Shown here: positions 1 to 9,528 of the stretch, one piece after another
How the letters are laid out: every line of letters begins with the position of its first letter
Position numbering within the stretch: the stretch's first letter is position 1
NCBI GenBank assembly: GCA_903871335.1
Contig: CAIQGE010000018.1
Coordinates: 36,208-100,207 of the forward strand
Source: an uncultured Actinomycetes bacterium
GTDB taxonomy: Bacteria; Actinomycetota; Acidimicrobiia; Acidimicrobiales; RAAP-2
Length of the DNA: 64,000 nucleotides
Direction: 5' to 3'
Program-made: the position numbers and the translations under genes
The notes under the pieces: model-generated
What the model was told of the DNA's origin: nothing
Seen by the model: the letters and a program-made list of their open reading frames with translations, nothing else
Database searches by the model: none

Positions 1-1
1 G

Positions 2-2473
2 CTCGCGGCGATTCGTTCACGACGGACACTCGACGAAATGGAGGGTTGGTTACCGTCGGCACCCGCTGCGTGCTTGCGTAGTGACGGCGAACAGCGGCGA
101 CGTTTTGCGCGGTGGCCGGGAGTGGTGGACGCCGCCGGAGAACTCGCGGAGAGCCTGGCGTTCGATCTTCGTCTGGTCGCTCCGGCCCTGCCGGATTTCG
201 CGACGCCACCGGGTCGTGACGAGCAGGGCTACCTCGAGGAGTTGGTAGAGCAGGGAGCTACTCACCGTTATGGACCTCGTCACGCGGAACGCGTGCCGGG
301 GGCGTGGCGACAAATTGACCACGAACTCGGCGTGATCCGCGCCTTGGGTTTCGCGGGTTACTTCCTCATCGTCTGGGACATCACCGAATTCTGTCGGCGC
401 GAGAACATCTACTGCCAAGGACGAGGCTCGGCGGCGAACTCGGCAGTGTGCTATTCGCTCGGTATTACGAACGCTGACGCGGTCTCGCTCAATCTCTTTT
501 TCGAACGCTTCTTGTCCCCTGCTCGTGACGGTCCGCCGGACATTGATGTTGATATCGAATCCGGTCGTCGAGAAGAAGTCATTCAGTACGTCTACCGTCG
601 CTACGGGCGCCGGCACGCCGCGCAGGTGGCGAACGTCATTACGTACCGTGCACCATCGGCGCTTCGTGACGTGAGTCGAGCGCTCGGTTACGGCGAAACC
701 ACGGTGCGCGAACTCGCCCAGAGGCCTGAACACGTCGACGCCACCGGACTCGCGACCGCTCTAGCCTCACCTTCGAGTGAGGCCCCACCACCGCTGGTAG
801 CGGAACTCGCTCGGGAACTACTGGACCGACCACGTCATCTAGGAATTCACTCGGCGGGCATGGTGCTGTGCGATCGGCCCGTGATCGAGGTGTGCCCGGT
901 GGAATGGGGACGCATGCCCGGTCGCTCCGTTCTGCAGTGGGACAAGGACGACTGCGCGGCGATTGGTCTCGTGAAGTTCGATCTCCTGGGTCTCGGCATG
1001 CTCGACGCCCTTCACCGCGCCGTGGACGAGATCAACGCGTTTTACCAACACACCATTGACCTGGCGACATTGCCGCAGGAGGACGCGGTGTACGACCTGT
1101 TGTGCAGTGCGGACACCGTGGGTGTCTTTCAGGTGGAGTCGCGCGCACAAATGGCGACTCTCCCACGGGTGCGGCCGCGCTGCTTTTACGACCTCGTGAT
1201 TGAAGTGGCGTTGATTCGTCCCGGCCCCATTCAGGGACAAGCGGTGAATCCGTATATTCGTCGTCGGAGGGGCGAAGAGCCGGTGACCTATCTACACCCC
1301 CGATTGGAACCCATCTTGCGACGCACCTTGGGTGTGCCGTTGTTTCAAGAACAGTTGATGGAGATGGCGGTCGCGGTGGCGGGTTTTTCGCCAGCGGAGG
1401 CGGACGAATTGCGTCAAGCAATGGCGGCGAAACGCTCGGAGATTCGGATGCTCCGGCTCAAGAGTCGTTTCTACGCGGGTATGGCCACCCACGGAATCAC
1501 CGGTGATACGGCCGACCAGCTCTACGCGGCATTGGCGGCGTTCGCGAACTTCGGTTTCCCGGAGTCGCACTCGGTCTCCTTTGCTCACCTGGTCTATTGC
1601 TCGGCCTGGGTCAAACTGCACTATCCCGAGGCCTTCCTCGTTTCGTTGCTCAACGCGCAACCACTCGGTTTTTGGTCACCCCAGAGTCTCATTGCGGACG
1701 CACAACGACACCGGGTGCGCGTCGAGCGTCCGAACGTGAACAGCTCTGAGGTGGGCGCTGCGGTGGCTGGAACGGTGGAGAATCCATGTGTTCGTTTGGG
1801 ACTACGGGATATTCGCGGAATTGGCGAGACCATCGCGACGGCCATCGTGGCGGGTCGTCCGTGGGCATCGGTGGAAGATCTCGTGCGACGAGCGGGCTGT
1901 CAGCGATCGCACCTCGAGGCGCTCGCGGCCGCGGGCGCTCTTGATGACTTTGGCTCGTCGCGCCGCGCCCTGACCTGGGTAGCGGGTGCGGCGGCACAGA
2001 GTACGCCCGACCGGTTGCCCGGCATCGTGACGGGCACCACCGCACCCCCGCTCGCCGCACCCACGGCTTTTGAACGTGTCGCTGATGATCTCTGGTCACT
2101 CGGCTTCACACCCGAAGCAACGGCGATCGCCCTCGTGCGGGATCACTTGTCCGAGCGCGGTGTCGTGTGCGCGAGCGCCTTGGCCGGAGCGGAGACCGAA
2201 CGAGTCAGTGTGGCCGGCGTCGTGACGCACCGTCAACACCCCGAGACGGCTCGCGGGGCGGTCTTTTTGAACCTCGAAGACGAGACGGGTCACGTCAACG
2301 TGGTCTTCTCCAAGGGCGCGTGGGAGAGGTGGCGATCGGTGGCGCGCCACGCTCCGGCGTTGATCATTCGTGGTCGGTTGGAGCGGGGGCAGGGGACACT
2401 CGCGTTGACGGCGGAGAGGGTCGAGATCCTTGACCTGGCGGCTCCCTCGCCGCCATCACGAGATTTTCGCTAG
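2..2473 (+). CDS. dnaE2: error-prone DNA polymerase DnaE2 (5' end outside window)
   Basis: C-family DNA polymerase alpha subunit of the DnaE2/ImuC type, used in translesion synthesis and damage-induced mutagenesis, normally with ImuA'/ImuB. The reading frame is open to the left edge, so the first visible ATG at 38 is internal and the N-terminal PHP domain lies upstream. Visible parts in order: the palm with PPDIDVDIE, which carries two catalytic aspartates; VKFDLLGLGML, which carries the third; the fingers; a helix-hairpin-helix region; and a C-terminal OB fold (VSVAGVVTHRQ to VEIL). The OB fold directly following the HhH region, with no tau-binding tail, is typical of DnaE2 rather than replicative DnaE1. 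The stop interlocks with the stop of the convergent gene (CTAG, 2470-2473). Confidence 0.93.
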   Translation, partial: LAAIRSRRTLDEMEGWLPSAPAACLRSDGEQRRRFARWPGVVDAAGELAESLAFDLRLVAPALPDFATPPGRDEQGYLEELVEQGATHRYGPRHAERVPGAWRQIDHELGVIRALGFAGYFLIVWDITEFCRRENIYCQGRGSAANSAVCYSLGITNADAVSLNLFFERFLSPARDGPPDIDVDIESGRREEVIQYVYRRYGRRHAAQVANVITYRAPSALRDVSRALGYGETTVRELAQRPEHVDATGLATALASPSSEAPPPLVAELARELLDRPRHLGIHSAGMVLCDRPVIEVCPVEWGRMPGRSVLQWDKDDCAAIGLVKFDLLGLGMLDALHRAVDEINAFYQHTIDLATLPQEDAVYDLLCSADTVGVFQVESRAQMATLPRVRPRCFYDLVIEVALIRPGPIQGQAVNPYIRRRRGEEPVTYLHPRLEPILRRTLGVPLFQEQLMEMAVAVAGFSPAEADELRQAMAAKRSEIRMLRLKSRFYAGMATHGITGDTADQLYAALAAFANFGFPESHSVSFAHLVYCSAWVKLHYPEAFLVSLLNAQPLGFWSPQSLIADAQRHRVRVERPNVNSSEVGAAVAGTVENPCVRLGLRDIRGIGETIATAIVAGRPWASVEDLVRRAGCQRSHLEALAAAGALDDFGSSRRALTWVAGAAAQSTPDRLPGIVTGTTAPPLAAPTAFERVADDLWSLGFTPEATAIALVRDHLSERGVVCASALAGAETERVSVAGVVTHRQHPETARGAVFLNLEDETGHVNVVFSKGAWERWRSVARHAPALIIRGRLERGQGTLALTAERVEILDLAAPSPPSRDFR

Positions 2474-2913
2474 CGCAGGACGTCGGCGAGCTGCTCGGCG
2501 ATGATCGAACGATCTTCCGGGTCCGCGATTTGAGCCACGAGAGCCTGAGCGGTCCGGCACCATTCGTCTCGCTGGGTTACGGCACCGACCGACGCGAACG
2601 CTCGCGCCACGCCCTCGGCGGCCGACGCCACCAGCCAGTCCGGCACACCCGGTTCCTGCGCCGCCGCATAGGCGCGCTGGGCGAACGTCAGTGAGAGATC
2701 TCCCGCACCCGTGGCCGCGGCCGCCCGGGCCACCATCCAATCAGCGGTAATCCACTGGTCTCGCTGCCCGACGTTGAGCCAGTGGTGACGAGACGTAAAG
2801 GCGCTGGTCAACAACTCCACGTCGTCGTCGGCCGTTCGTGCGTCGGATTCCAAGAGTTGCCAACAGCGGTTGTAGAGGGCCGCAGCCGTCGAGCGTTCAT
2901 CTATTTCGGGCAC
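2470..2913 (-). CDS. conserved hypothetical protein, helical
   Basis: Soluble protein of 147 residues that I cannot assign. It is rich in Ala, Trp and helix-forming residues, with several paired-helix stretches (AFTSRHHWLNVGQRDQW, LTFAQRAYAAAQ, LVASAAEGVARAFASVGA) that resemble a TPR-like helical repeat. The start is GTG at 2913. The open frame extends further upstream, but TACCAT at 2920-2925 sits exactly 6 nt before this GTG, as expected for a leaderless mRNA, and this start avoids running into the divergent gene at 2969. The 3' end overlaps dnaE2 by 4 nt. No catalytic motif is visible. Confidence 0.72.
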   Translation of the reverse strand: MPEIDERSTAAALYNRCWQLLESDARTADDDVELLTSAFTSRHHWLNVGQRDQWITADWMVARAAAATGAGDLSLTFAQRAYAAAQEPGVPDWLVASAAEGVARAFASVGAVTQRDEWCRTAQALVAQIADPEDRSIIAEQLADVLR

Positions 2914-2968
2914 GGCGAGATGGTAGCGGCCCCAACCGCCGAGGAAAGGCCCAAAGTAAGGTGGTCGT

Positions 2969-3796
2969 ATGAAGTCTTCCAAGCGCGCCCTCGCCATCAT
3001 TCTCGCTGTCGTAGCCCTGCTCTTGACGGCCACCGGCGTCGTCATTGCCGCCACCGATAGCAATCCCGGCGGAAGTGGCGACGCGCTGGCACTGCACGGA
3101 AAGCCACCGACGTCGGCGGTTATTAATTACACCCTCTCGACGGGTCAGGCCGAACAAATGACCGGCACGCTGAACGTGGACTTCACGAAGAACGAAGCCA
3201 GCGGGACCTTGTCGATTCCGATCGGTCTTTCGACGACCACCGTGGGCGTCGTGCTCGCGAATGATCACCTGTATCTCGGCGTTCCCTCGCTATCGAGCGT
3301 TCTGCACACACCGTGGGTGTCCATGCCGTATGCGACGCCGAGTTTGTTCGGACTATCGCTCGAGATGGCGGCACCGAAGCTGGATTTCTCACTTCTCACG
3401 TCGAAGGGCTTCACCGCGTTAGCTCCGGAACACAACGGATCATTGACGACCTACACGTTCACCAAGTCGGCCGCCCACCTCAGCACTCCGGCGAACGTGC
3501 CTCTCAAGTTGCCTCACCGACTTCAACTCGCGATCTCAGTCACCCTTGGTTCCGAAGGACAAATCGCGGGTCTGTCGATCACTCTCTCGTCGCCCAGCGC
3601 TCATGTGGAGCTCGCGATGACGGTCGTCTCGTACAACACGAAAGTCGACGTCGGCGTCCCACCGACACGTGACGTGAGTCCGCTCACGCAGAAGATCAAG
3701 AAGACGATTCTCGGTACCACGGGAGCAGGTGGGCAGATCAATCAATTGCTGACACCGCAAGGACTGGCCGCTTTGGGGCAGATCCACCTCAACTGA
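2969..3796 (+). CDS. secreted or membrane-anchored protein, LppX/LprG-like in character
   Basis: Protein of 275 residues with a basic N-terminus (MKSSKR) and one hydrophobic segment at about residues 7-28, ending near AATDS. This is a signal peptide or signal anchor; there is no lipobox cysteine. The mature part is rich in Ser, Thr and Gly and in alternating beta-type stretches. That composition, and phrases such as TLSTGQAEQMTGTLNVDF, recall mycobacterial LppX/LprG-type lipid-binding proteins, but this is only a resemblance by eye. TAAGGT at 2957-2962 ends 6 nt before ATG, suggesting a leaderless transcript divergent from the gene starting at 2913. Function unknown. Confidence 0.72.
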   Translation: MKSSKRALAIILAVVALLLTATGVVIAATDSNPGGSGDALALHGKPPTSAVINYTLSTGQAEQMTGTLNVDFTKNEASGTLSIPIGLSTTTVGVVLANDHLYLGVPSLSSVLHTPWVSMPYATPSLFGLSLEMAAPKLDFSLLTSKGFTALAPEHNGSLTTYTFTKSAAHLSTPANVPLKLPHRLQLAISVTLGSEGQIAGLSITLSSPSAHVELAMTVVSYNTKVDVGVPPTRDVSPLTQKIKKTILGTTGAGGQINQLLTPQGLAALGQIHLN

Positions 3797-3867
3797 GATG
3801 AGAACGGGCGCGAGTCGCATCGACGATCGAGAATTTGCGAGTCTGCGACGCAGCGCGGGATCACGTT

Positions 3868-4521
3868 GTGACTGAAGGACTCACCCATCGGGATCGACAC
3901 GCCCAACGACTTCCCGCGTCACTGGCCCTGGTCATCTGCGCCATCTTGTACCTGGTCCTGCCGAACCGACTCGCCGTTGGTCCCAAGTGGATTTTGCCGG
4001 TGCTCATCGTGTTGCCCCTGATCCCCCTGTCGCTCGGAGTTCACCGACACCCCGACGAGAGCCCGTGGGTGAGGCGCAGCACGATTGGTCTGGTGGGGCT
4101 CATCAACGCGGCGAACATTGTCTCGATGTTCCTGTTGGTGCATCTCTTGCTCAATGCCAACGTCGTGCAGGGTCGCAACCTCGTGTACTCCGCGGTGTCG
4201 GTATGGGTGACCAACGTCATCGTGTTCAGCTTGTGGTTCTGGGAGATCGATCGCGGTGGTCCCGCCGTGCGGGGTACTCACCACACCGATTTTCCCGACA
4301 TTCAATTCCCGCAAATGGAAAATCCACACCTGGCGCCACCCGATTGGATGCCGAGCTACGCCGACTATCTGTACACGGCCTTTGCCAACGGCACGAGCTT
4401 CGCGCCCGCGGACGCGATGCCGTTAAGTAGCCGAATGAAGATGTTGTTTGCTTTGGAATCAGTCGTGTCGCTGATCACCATCGCGGTGGTGGCGGCGCGC
4501 GCGGTCAATATCTTGAATTAG
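3868..4521 (+). CDS. conserved integral membrane protein (DUF1345-like)
   Basis: Membrane protein of 217 residues with about five hydrophobic segments: two near the N-terminus (SLALVICAILYLVLP and WILPVLIVLPLIPLSLG), two in the middle (IGLVGLINAANIVSMFLLV and VYSAVSVWVTNVIVFSLWFW), and a C-terminal one (VVSLITIAVVAARAVNIL). The section DYLYTAFANGTSFAPADAMP before the last helix resembles the conserved stretch of DUF1345-type membrane proteins and looks pore-loop-like. No function is established. I chose GTG at 3868; a TTG at 3835 in the same frame would add 11 residues, and neither has a convincing ribosome site. The stop overlaps the convergent flavoenzyme gene by 4 nt (TTAG, 4518-4521). Confidence 0.65.
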   Translation: MTEGLTHRDRHAQRLPASLALVICAILYLVLPNRLAVGPKWILPVLIVLPLIPLSLGVHRHPDESPWVRRSTIGLVGLINAANIVSMFLLVHLLLNANVVQGRNLVYSAVSVWVTNVIVFSLWFWEIDRGGPAVRGTHHTDFPDIQFPQMENPHLAPPDWMPSYADYLYTAFANGTSFAPADAMPLSSRMKMLFALESVVSLITIAVVAARAVNILN

Positions 4522-5921
4522 CGCGGTGGCGTATTGAAGAGTCGGTCGAGGAGCGCACTGGCTCGACTCTCCACGTGACGTCGACGCTCCACGCGGTCGG
4601 ACCAATTGGCCAGCGCCAATCCTGCGTTGACTCCTAACCACCTCGCCGGCTCGATCTCCCACGTGGCGCTGCGTCGTTGGACGAAGGGGAGCGTCGAGAA
4701 TTCCGTCGGCGTGTCGGGCTGCACAATCAGATCCGCCAGTGCCTGCGCCGCGACGTAACTGAGAACGACGCCATCACCGGTGTAGCCGCCGGCGGCCGCG
4801 AGTCCGGTCGTGGTGTCCAAGGTGACCGAGGGTGATTGATCACGCGGCATGGCGAGAGGACCACCCCATTGAAACGACGTGGCCGCGCCGAGGTCGGGAA
4901 ACAATTCACGCAAGGTCGCCGCGAGGAGAGAGAAGACCTTGTCATTGAGGTCGAAGCGTGGCTCCACGGTGGAACCGAAGTGATACGGAGCTCCTCGTCC
5001 ACCGAAGGCCAAGCGGTCGTCATCTGTTCGTTGCCCGTAGATCACCAGGTGTCGATCATCGGCGAACGTCTCGTAGCCGTGGAATCCGACGGCCTCCCAG
5101 AACGATGAGGGAAGTGGTTCGGTGGCGATCATCAGCGAATAGATCGGCGCGAGGTCGCGACGATGTCCGGGCAGCGTGGCCGTGAATCCCTCGGTGGCGC
5201 GCACCACGACTTCGGCTCGCACGGTACCGCTCACCGTCGATACGCACGGCCGCCGCGAGGCATTGCCCGGCGTGATCCTCGTGACCTGGGTGTCCTCAAA
5301 AATAACGGCACCCGCACGCTCGGCGGCGTCGGCGAGGCCGCGCACCAAACGACCCGGATGAAGCCGCGCGCAGTGGGGTGAAAACATCGCGCCACGAAGT
5401 TCGCTCACCCTGGCACGCTCGGCGACTTCGTCCGCCGTCATCCAGCGGCGGTCCTGCGCGCTGATACCGAGTGCGTGTGCGTCCTCGACGGAACGACGCA
5501 ACCGTGACGCTTGCACGTCACTTCGGGCGAAGGTCAACGTGCCACCCTGGACGAAGTGGGCGTCGATGCCTTCCTCGTCGATGGTGCGTCCCAGTCCAGC
5601 GACGGCGTTTTGCAACGTGAGGCGTTGCTGATGAAAAGCCTCGAGTCCGTACCGAGCGACGAGGGCGTCGTCGCTCACGGGATAGAGCGCCGACGCCCAA
5701 CCGCCGTTACGACCCGACGCACCAAAACCGCATACCGATTGTTCGAGCACGACGACCCGCAGCGCGGGGTCCCGTCGCAGCAATTCGCGCGCCGTCCATA
5801 ACCCCGTGAATCCGCCACCAATGATCGCGACGTCAACGTCCAGTGACGTTGAAAGAGCCGGTCGCACATCGACCGGCTCTTTCAACGTTGACCACCACAG
5901 CGAGGTGGGGGGCATCAGCAT
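4518..5921 (-). CDS. FAD-dependent oxidoreductase, gamma-glutamylputrescine/amine oxidase type (PuuB-like)
   Basis: Flavoprotein of 467 residues in the DAO/glycine oxidase fold, expected to oxidise an amine or N-substituted amino acid to an imine or aldehyde. A dinucleotide-binding VAIIGGGFTG lies at residues 31-40. It is followed by CGFGASGRNGGWASALYP, a signature of the PuuB/OrdL branch, and by a C-terminal FAD-contacting AAGGYTGDGVVLSY. The ATG at 5921 is 2 nt past the stop of the upstream aminotransferase, so the genes are almost certainly co-transcribed. A longer open frame upstream lies inside that gene and was rejected. With the aminotransferase and the aldehyde dehydrogenase across the divergent promoter, this suggests polyamine catabolism. 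The exact substrate is not visible. Confidence 0.82.
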   Translation of the reverse strand: MLMPPTSLWWSTLKEPVDVRPALSTSLDVDVAIIGGGFTGLWTARELLRRDPALRVVVLEQSVCGFGASGRNGGWASALYPVSDDALVARYGLEAFHQQRLTLQNAVAGLGRTIDEEGIDAHFVQGGTLTFARSDVQASRLRRSVEDAHALGISAQDRRWMTADEVAERARVSELRGAMFSPHCARLHPGRLVRGLADAAERAGAVIFEDTQVTRITPGNASRRPCVSTVSGTVRAEVVVRATEGFTATLPGHRRDLAPIYSLMIATEPLPSSFWEAVGFHGYETFADDRHLVIYGQRTDDDRLAFGGRGAPYHFGSTVEPRFDLNDKVFSLLAATLRELFPDLGAATSFQWGGPLAMPRDQSPSVTLDTTTGLAAAGGYTGDGVVLSYVAAQALADLIVQPDTPTEFSTLPFVQRRSATWEIEPARWLGVNAGLALANWSDRVERRRHVESRASALLDRLFNTPPR

Positions 5922-5923
5922 GA

Positions 5924-7342
5924 CTAGATGCGCTCGAGGGCTCCGTCGAAGACGTCGCGCAAGGTTCCCACCATGAAATCGATGTCCTCGCGCGTGGAGA
6001 TGAGCGGAGGCGCCAACTGCACGACCGGGTCGCCGCGATCGTCCGAGCGACAAATCAAGCCGCGTCGGAACATTTCGGGTGAGACGTAGCCGCGCAGGAG
6101 TCGTTCAGCTTCGTCGCCCTCAAAGGACGCACGCGTGTCCTGATCCTTGACGAGTTCGATGCCCCAGAAGTATCCCGTTCCGCGGATGTCGCCCACGATG
6201 GGTAGGTCGCGCAATGTCGAGAGCTGCTCGTAGAAGTAGTCCTGATTCGCCAGAACGTTTTCGAGGATCTTCTCTTCCTCGAAGATCTGGAGGCTCCGCA
6301 GAGCCACGGCACAACTGACCGGGTGGCCGGCCCAGGTGAAACCGTGCACGAACGAAGTGTCACCGTGCTGGAAGGGCTCGGCGATACGGTCCGACACGAT
6401 CATGGCGCCGAGGGGCGCGTAGCCCGCGGTGAGACCCTTCGCGCAACAGATGATGTCCGGGACGTAGTCGTACTTTTGTCCACCGAACCAGGTTCCCAGG
6501 CGTCCGAAGGCGCAGATGACTTCGTCGGACACGAGCAGGACGCCGTAACGATCGCAAATACGTCGCACTTCTTGCCAGTAGCCCGGGGGCGGCGTGAAAC
6601 AGCCGCCGGCGTTCTGCACGGGTTCGAGGAACACCGCGGCCACCGTCTCGGGACCCTCGCGAAGGATCGCTTCTTCGATCTGCTGCGCCGACCACAGACC
6701 AAAGGCCTCGAGGTCGTCACCGTGCTGGAGGGCACGATAGAAGTTGGTGTTGGGAATCTTGATAGCGCCGGGCACCAGAGGCTCGTACGGCTGGCGGTAA
6801 CTGTCGAGTGACGTAATCGTCAGGGCACCCATCGTGGTGCCGTGGTACGCAATGTCGCGGCTAATGACCTTGTAGCGATCGTTTTCGCCACGGAGGCGGT
6901 GGTACTGGCGAGCCAACTTCCACGAACTCTCGACGGCGTCGCCACCACCGACGGTGAAGAACACGCGGTTCAGATCCCCGGGAGCGAGCGTCGCCAACTT
7001 TTCGGCCAGCTCAATAGCCTTCGGGTGCGCGTACGTCCACAGGGGGAAGTACGCCAGTTCCTTCATTTGCGCGGCCGCGGCGTCGGCAATTTCGGCGCGC
7101 CCGTGTCCGAGTTGATTAGTGAACAGACCCGACAGTCCGTCGAAGTAGCGATTGCCTTGGGCATCCCACACGTGGGTGCCCTCGCCGCGAACGATCACCG
7201 GGATCTCTGCGGTCTCCGAATACGCGCCCATGCGAGACACCTGCATCCACAAGTGTCGGCGGGCACGCTCGGAGAGGGTATGGCTCTCGTGCTCGGGACT
7301 GACCGCAGTCAGTCCGTCGCTGATGATTTCGTGCAACGTCAT
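5924..7342 (-). CDS. class III aminotransferase, putrescine/omega-amino acid-pyruvate type
   Basis: PLP enzyme of 472 residues, full length for class III aminotransferases. The cofactor-binding aspartate is in VSDEVICAFGR (D273) and the Schiff-base lysine in CCAKGLTAGYAPLG (K302). The N-terminal GNRYFDGLSGLFTNQLGHGR places it with the SpuC/YgjG-like omega-transaminases that move a terminal amino group to pyruvate or 2-oxoglutarate. Its start overlaps the stop of the Lrp-type regulator gene (ATGA at 7339-7342), and the PuuB-like gene follows 2 nt downstream. Alanine dehydrogenase nearby would recycle alanine if pyruvate is the acceptor; that is inference. Confidence 0.87.
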   Translation of the reverse strand: MTLHEIISDGLTAVSPEHESHTLSERARRHLWMQVSRMGAYSETAEIPVIVRGEGTHVWDAQGNRYFDGLSGLFTNQLGHGRAEIADAAAAQMKELAYFPLWTYAHPKAIELAEKLATLAPGDLNRVFFTVGGGDAVESSWKLARQYHRLRGENDRYKVISRDIAYHGTTMGALTITSLDSYRQPYEPLVPGAIKIPNTNFYRALQHGDDLEAFGLWSAQQIEEAILREGPETVAAVFLEPVQNAGGCFTPPPGYWQEVRRICDRYGVLLVSDEVICAFGRLGTWFGGQKYDYVPDIICCAKGLTAGYAPLGAMIVSDRIAEPFQHGDTSFVHGFTWAGHPVSCAVALRSLQIFEEEKILENVLANQDYFYEQLSTLRDLPIVGDIRGTGYFWGIELVKDQDTRASFEGDEAERLLRGYVSPEMFRRGLICRSDDRGDPVVQLAPPLISTREDIDFMVGTLRDVFDGALERI

Positions 7343-7857
7343 TTGGTCCCCCAGGTATAGGTCTGCTTGGCCAACTTCAAGTAGAGAAAGGTCTCTACTT
7401 CGGTCACCCCCGGAATGCTCCTGATGGAGTCGTTCAAGAGATGCACCAGCGCGTTGTCATCGACCGCGATCAGTTCGGCAATGATGTCGAAACTGCCCGC
7501 CGTCATGACGACGTAGTTGGCTTCTTCAATCGACGCAATCTTGTCGGCGACCAAGCGCACGTCTCCGTGGACTCGGATCCCCACCAACGCCTCCCGACCG
7601 AAGCCGAGCTGGAGGGGATCGGTAATCGCGACAATCTGCATCACACCCGCATCACGCAACCGCTGTACTCGTCGACGCACGGCGGCCTCAGAGAGACCGA
7701 CGTCTTCGGCGATGGCCCCATAGGGCCGGCGGCCGTCGCGCTGGAGCAATCCAATGATGCGACGATCAATCGCGTCGAGGCCGTTCGAGGACGGAGCACT
7801 CTCCGGGCCTGCGTGTTCGGGAGCAGAAGCTCCTCTTTTGGCGACTCGTCCTGGCAT
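7339..7857 (-). CDS. Lrp/AsnC family transcriptional regulator
   Basis: Regulator of 172 residues. After a short disordered tail comes a winged helix-turn-helix (LDAIDRRIIGLLQRDGR to EAAVRRRVQRLRDAGV), then the RAM/ACT-type ligand domain beginning AITDPLQLGFGREALVGIRV. Start ATG at 7857 is preceded by GGGGTGAAACCA, a good ribosome site; a GTG at 7914 would add 19 residues. It heads the minus-strand amine operon and faces the aldehyde dehydrogenase across about 210 bp, so it probably controls both directions in response to an amino acid or polyamine. A possible -10, TATAGT, lies at 7913-7918 on the minus strand. Confidence 0.88.
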   Translation of the reverse strand: MPGRVAKRGASAPEHAGPESAPSSNGLDAIDRRIIGLLQRDGRRPYGAIAEDVGLSEAAVRRRVQRLRDAGVMQIVAITDPLQLGFGREALVGIRVHGDVRLVADKIASIEEANYVVMTAGSFDIIAELIAVDDNALVHLLNDSIRSIPGVTEVETFLYLKLAKQTYTWGTK

Positions 7858-8067
7858 TGGTTTCACCCCGGCTCGTGGACCAAAGTCTGATCCCGTGGCT
7901 GCGGATAGGGACACTATAGCGGCACTTCGCGCCTATATGCGTCAAGAAAATAGTTCTAGGGTCCGCAAATCTGCGTAAAAGTTTGGTGCGGCCGTGTGGT
8001 TTCTGGCAGAGTGGACCCCGAGGGGGCGTTGTGTCCCCGTGACAATTGTGTAGCCGAAGGGGAAACG
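7858..8067. promoter_or_regulatory. divergent control region of the amine-catabolism locus
   Basis: This 210-bp spacer separates the AsnC-type regulator gene from the aldehyde dehydrogenase gene. Around 7925-7990 it is visibly more AT-rich than its surroundings. TATAGT at 7913-7918 on the minus strand could serve the regulator operon, and the plus-strand gene has a purine-rich ribosome site (GAAGGGGAAACG) just before 8068. It is the natural place for Lrp-type sites, but I could not define a convincing repeated operator by eye. Confidence 0.5.
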
Positions 8068-9495
8068 ATGCGTCGATTGACGAACTTCATAGGTGGCGAG
8101 GCCGTCGCGCCAACGAGCGGCCGGTACGTCGAGTTGTTGAATCCAGCGACGGGTGCCCCCTTCGCTGAAATGCCCGTGTCCGACGCCGCTGATATCGATC
8201 ACGCGGTGACCGTGGCCCGTCAGGCGTTCGAGGGGTGGAAGCGTGCGACGCCGTCGCAACGTTCGCGCGCCCTCCTGCAGATTGCTGATGCGCTTGAGGC
8301 TCGGGCCAACGAAATCGTGGCGATCGAAGCGGAGAACTGCGGAAAGATCGTGGCGGTCACGATGTCCGAAGAAATTCCGCCCATGATCGACCAAATTCGC
8401 TTCTTTGCGGGCGCGGCCCGAGTCCTCGAAGGCCGTGGAGCAGCCGAATACATGGAGGGTCACACCAGCTATATCCGTCGCGAGCCCATCGGGGTGTGCG
8501 GAGCCGTGACGCCGTGGAATTATCCGATGATGATGGCGGTATGGAAGTGGGCGCCCGCGCTCGCGGCCGGTAACACGATGGTTCTCAAGCCCGCTGATAC
8601 GACTCCGGCGTCCACCCTCTTTATGGCTGAGGTCATGAGCGAGTTTTTGCCCGCGGGAGTATTCAACGTCGTCTGTGGTGATCGAGACACCGGGCGTGCT
8701 CTCGTCGAGCACCCGGTACCGGCGATGGTGTCAGTAACGGGATCAGTGCGTGCGGGTATGCAGGTGGCCGAGAGCGCGTCACACACGTTGAAGCGCGTGC
8801 ACCTCGAGTTGGGCGGCAAGGCGCCGGTCATTGTCTTCGACGACGCCGACATTGCGGCCGCGGCCGAAGGTATTGCGATGGCCGGATTCTTTAACGCTGG
8901 TCAGGACTGCACCGCGGCGACGCGCGTTCTCGCCGGCCCCGGCGTCTACGGCGACTTCCTCGACGCCCTGGCCGAACAAGCTCGCAACACGGTGATTGGT
9001 GCTCCGGACAACGACGACGCATTGTTCGGACCGGTGAACAACATCAACCAGTTGGATCGCGTTACCGGATTCTTGTCGCGTCGCCCAGCGCACTCAACGC
9101 TCGCCGCCGGAGGAGAGCGGGTTGGTGACGCGGGGTACTTCATTTCCCCAACGGTCGTCGCTGATCTTCGTCAGGACGACGAGATGATTCAGAACGAAAT
9201 CTTTGGACCGGTTATCACCGTGCAGAAGTTTGCCGATGACGCGGAAGCCCTCGCGTACGCCAACGGCGTCGACTACGCGTTGGCGAGTTCGGTGTGGACG
9301 CGGGACCACGGACGAGCGATGCGCTTCGCTCGCGACCTCGATTTCGGTTGCGTTTGGATTAACACTCACATTCCGATCGTGGCGGAAATGCCCCACGGAG
9401 GCTTCAAACACTCGGGTTACGGCAAGGATTTGTCGGTGTACGGCTTTGAGGATTACACGCGCATTAAGCACGTCATGCACAACATCGAAGCGTAG
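8068..9495 (+). CDS. aldehyde dehydrogenase, gamma-aminobutyraldehyde/betaine aldehyde type
   Basis: NAD(P)-dependent aldehyde dehydrogenase of 475 residues, the usual length. The substrate tunnel motif GAVTPWNYP is at 145-153, the general base in LELGGK (E247) and the nucleophile in NAGQDCTAATR (C281). The N-terminus (RRLTNFIGGEAV) and the QDCTA variant of the active site fit the PatD/PuuC-like branch that oxidises 4-aminobutyraldehyde. I chose ATG 8068 because of the strong GAAGGGG ribosome site; the upstream in-frame extension has none. It lies in a plus-strand run with an amino-acid/amine permease and alanine dehydrogenase. Substrate is inferred from context. Confidence 0.86.
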   Translation: MRRLTNFIGGEAVAPTSGRYVELLNPATGAPFAEMPVSDAADIDHAVTVARQAFEGWKRATPSQRSRALLQIADALEARANEIVAIEAENCGKIVAVTMSEEIPPMIDQIRFFAGAARVLEGRGAAEYMEGHTSYIRREPIGVCGAVTPWNYPMMMAVWKWAPALAAGNTMVLKPADTTPASTLFMAEVMSEFLPAGVFNVVCGDRDTGRALVEHPVPAMVSVTGSVRAGMQVAESASHTLKRVHLELGGKAPVIVFDDADIAAAAEGIAMAGFFNAGQDCTAATRVLAGPGVYGDFLDALAEQARNTVIGAPDNDDALFGPVNNINQLDRVTGFLSRRPAHSTLAAGGERVGDAGYFISPTVVADLRQDDEMIQNEIFGPVITVQKFADDAEALAYANGVDYALASSVWTRDHGRAMRFARDLDFGCVWINTHIPIVAEMPHGGFKHSGYGKDLSVYGFEDYTRIKHVMHNIEA

Positions 9496-9528
9496 GGTTA
9501 GCACACCGATTAATTGAAGGGGAGTGGT